A stretch of 64,000 bases of DNA, from the NCBI RefSeq assembly GCF_002135235.1, contig NZ_NEGB01000001.1:62001-126000 (forward strand). The letters are read 5' to 3'. Every line of letters starts with the position of its first letter. Position 1 is the stretch's first letter. The notes under the pieces are model-generated. The model did no database searches. It was not told the DNA's origin and was given only the letters and a program-made list of their open reading frames with translations. A program made the position numbers and the translations under genes. This DNA is from Acinetobacter silvestris. GTDB taxonomy: Bacteria; Pseudomonadota; Gammaproteobacteria; Pseudomonadales; Moraxellaceae. This document shows, piece by piece, positions 63,165 through 64,000 of the stretch.

Positions 63165-64000
63165 TTATTTTTCTTCATTAGGTTTGTTCAATAATTTTTC
63201 AATGGATCGAGATACAGCTTTAAATGCAACCTCATTTAAATAATCACATGCAAATTCATTAGGAGTATCTTTAAATGATTCATTCTGTTCATGATAAAAA
63301 CCCCAATAATTTTTACCCTCAATACTTAATTGAACATTCGCAAGATTTGGCTGACCTTCCCCCTGTTTGAATTTTGTCCAGTCGACGTAATTCCAATGTG
63401 CTATTGTTTGAATTACACTATCTTCACTGACATGCTGAATCGTGGTATCTGGATAAAATTCAATATAATCCTGACTATTCTTGACTGATTGTTTCTGCCA
63501 ACACACAGAACCCTTAGGAAATCGATCAGAAGCATCATAATAAAGACCCAAAAGCGCTGCTAAAATTTGACCTGTTGCACTACTGTATAATTGTCGTACT
63601 ACGTTGTTTTTATCTTCTACTAGAGGTAAACCTGAAACATCAATTTTTTTAAATTGATTAGAAATCAGCAAAGGTTTTCCAGTGCTATTCAAAAAAGGTT
63701 TTTCAGGACTATAGTTACTGACCGTATATGCTAACGTTTCACCATCAAAATGAGCATTTTCACCAATCAAATAAGTCTCTTTGTCCAGTTTTTGCGGCAT
63801 GAAGGTGGAAATTCCCTCCTGCGTTACATAGTTTTTTACCGCGTCAAGACCAGACATTCCTTGCCTTAAATACGCCACACTCAAGTTATTTTTTTGATCA
63901 ATTCGATATCGACTTAGCTCTAAATTGAAAAGTGGATCTCCAGTCATACGATAAAGATCTTGAGATGCCAACTGTTCTTTATCATTTGAATGACTATCAC
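63165..64000 (-). CDS. Protein of unknown function (partial, runs off the window)
   Basis: This minus-strand frame is open from the stop at 63165 to the window edge; the reading continues past residue 1 of any internal start as '...DSHSNDKEQLASQDLYRM', so the true start lies outside. At least 278 residues are encoded. Hydrophilic, with no clear membrane segment or signal in this part. Features seen: 'IDQKNNLSVAYLRQGMSGLDAVKNYV', 'SSATGQILAALLGLYYDASDRFPKGSVCW' and 'ACDYLNEVAFKAVSRSIEKLL'. I do not recognise the family. It is about 80 bp upstream of uvrC on the same strand. Confidence 0.7.
   Translation of the reverse strand, partial: DSHSNDKEQLASQDLYRMTGDPLFNLELSRYRIDQKNNLSVAYLRQGMSGLDAVKNYVTQEGISTFMPQKLDKETYLIGENAHFDGETLAYTVSNYSPEKPFLNSTGKPLLISNQFKKIDVSGLPLVEDKNNVVRQLYSSATGQILAALLGLYYDASDRFPKGSVCWQKQSVKNSQDYIEFYPDTTIQHVSEDSVIQTIAHWNYVDWTKFKQGEGQPNLANVQLSIEGKNYWGFYHEQNESFKDTPNEFACDYLNEVAFKAVSRSIEKLLNKPNEEK

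Overview
The window is chromosomal DNA from a Moraxellaceae gammaproteobacterium, most likely an Acinetobacter. The evidence is the low GC content, the MdfA/CraA-type drug transporter, the lipase foldase gene placed before the lipase gene, the com-type minor-pilin cluster beside rpsP, a SpoT with a decayed synthetase domain, and the tpiA-secG-tRNA-rimP-nusA-infB-rbfA block. Almost all of it reads as core genome. The clearest accessory gene is a solitary AbiH-like phage-defence gene near the left end.

Layout. 1-2.3 kb: a cut-off craA-like MFS gene, the AbiH-like gene and a small lipoprotein. 2.3-10.9 kb: an FAD-linked 2-hydroxyacid dehydrogenase divergent from serA, two RhtA-like EamA exporters, a metallophosphatase/Sel1 pair, a TSUP permease and truB. 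11-14.2 kb: a lipase foldase followed by two tandem family I lipases. 14.2-16.4 kb: the rpsP-rimM-trmD-rplS operon (minus strand). 16.5-24.3 kb: a tightly overlapping minor pilin/PilY1 operon. 24.4-30.3 kb: ispH, then gmk-rpoZ-spoT-ridA and the iron genes bfd and bfr. 30.4-34.2 kb: a pilin locus with two pilin genes, a pilin accessory protein and a PglL-type glycosyltransferase. 34.4-36.7 kb: a LemA/TPM operon. 36.9-44.1 kb: tpiA, secG, tRNA-Leu, four initiator tRNAs, rimP, nusA, infB and rbfA. 44.4-48.8 kb: pilBCD-coaE. 48.8-54.7 kb: an EamA transporter, rlmB, ppnP, recN, yqgE, ruvX and a broken SDR gene. 54.7-59.4 kb: an AaeBXA-like efflux operon with an IclR regulator. 59.6-64 kb: pgsA, a thioesterase, uvrC and a cut-off unknown gene.

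Three loci build one machine, the type IV pilus and DNA-uptake apparatus: the priming minor pilins with PilY1, the major pilins with their glycosylation and accessory genes, and the motor/platform/peptidase genes pilBCD. The lipase group is a secretion unit that needs the foldase in the periplasm. bfd and bfr form an iron storage and release pair.

The most interesting signals beyond gene content are these: a bfr leader that can fold in two mutually exclusive ways around its start codon; a Bfr subunit lacking most ferroxidase ligands; a tandem initiator-tRNA array with 155-bp repeat units; a tRNA-Leu with a disturbed acceptor stem; the two-pilin locus; and several near-perfect inverted repeats at promoters or gene starts (recN, rpsP, uvrC, the FUSC operon). 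No wholly new multi-gene system is evident. All coordinates and motifs were read by eye, and no searches were run.
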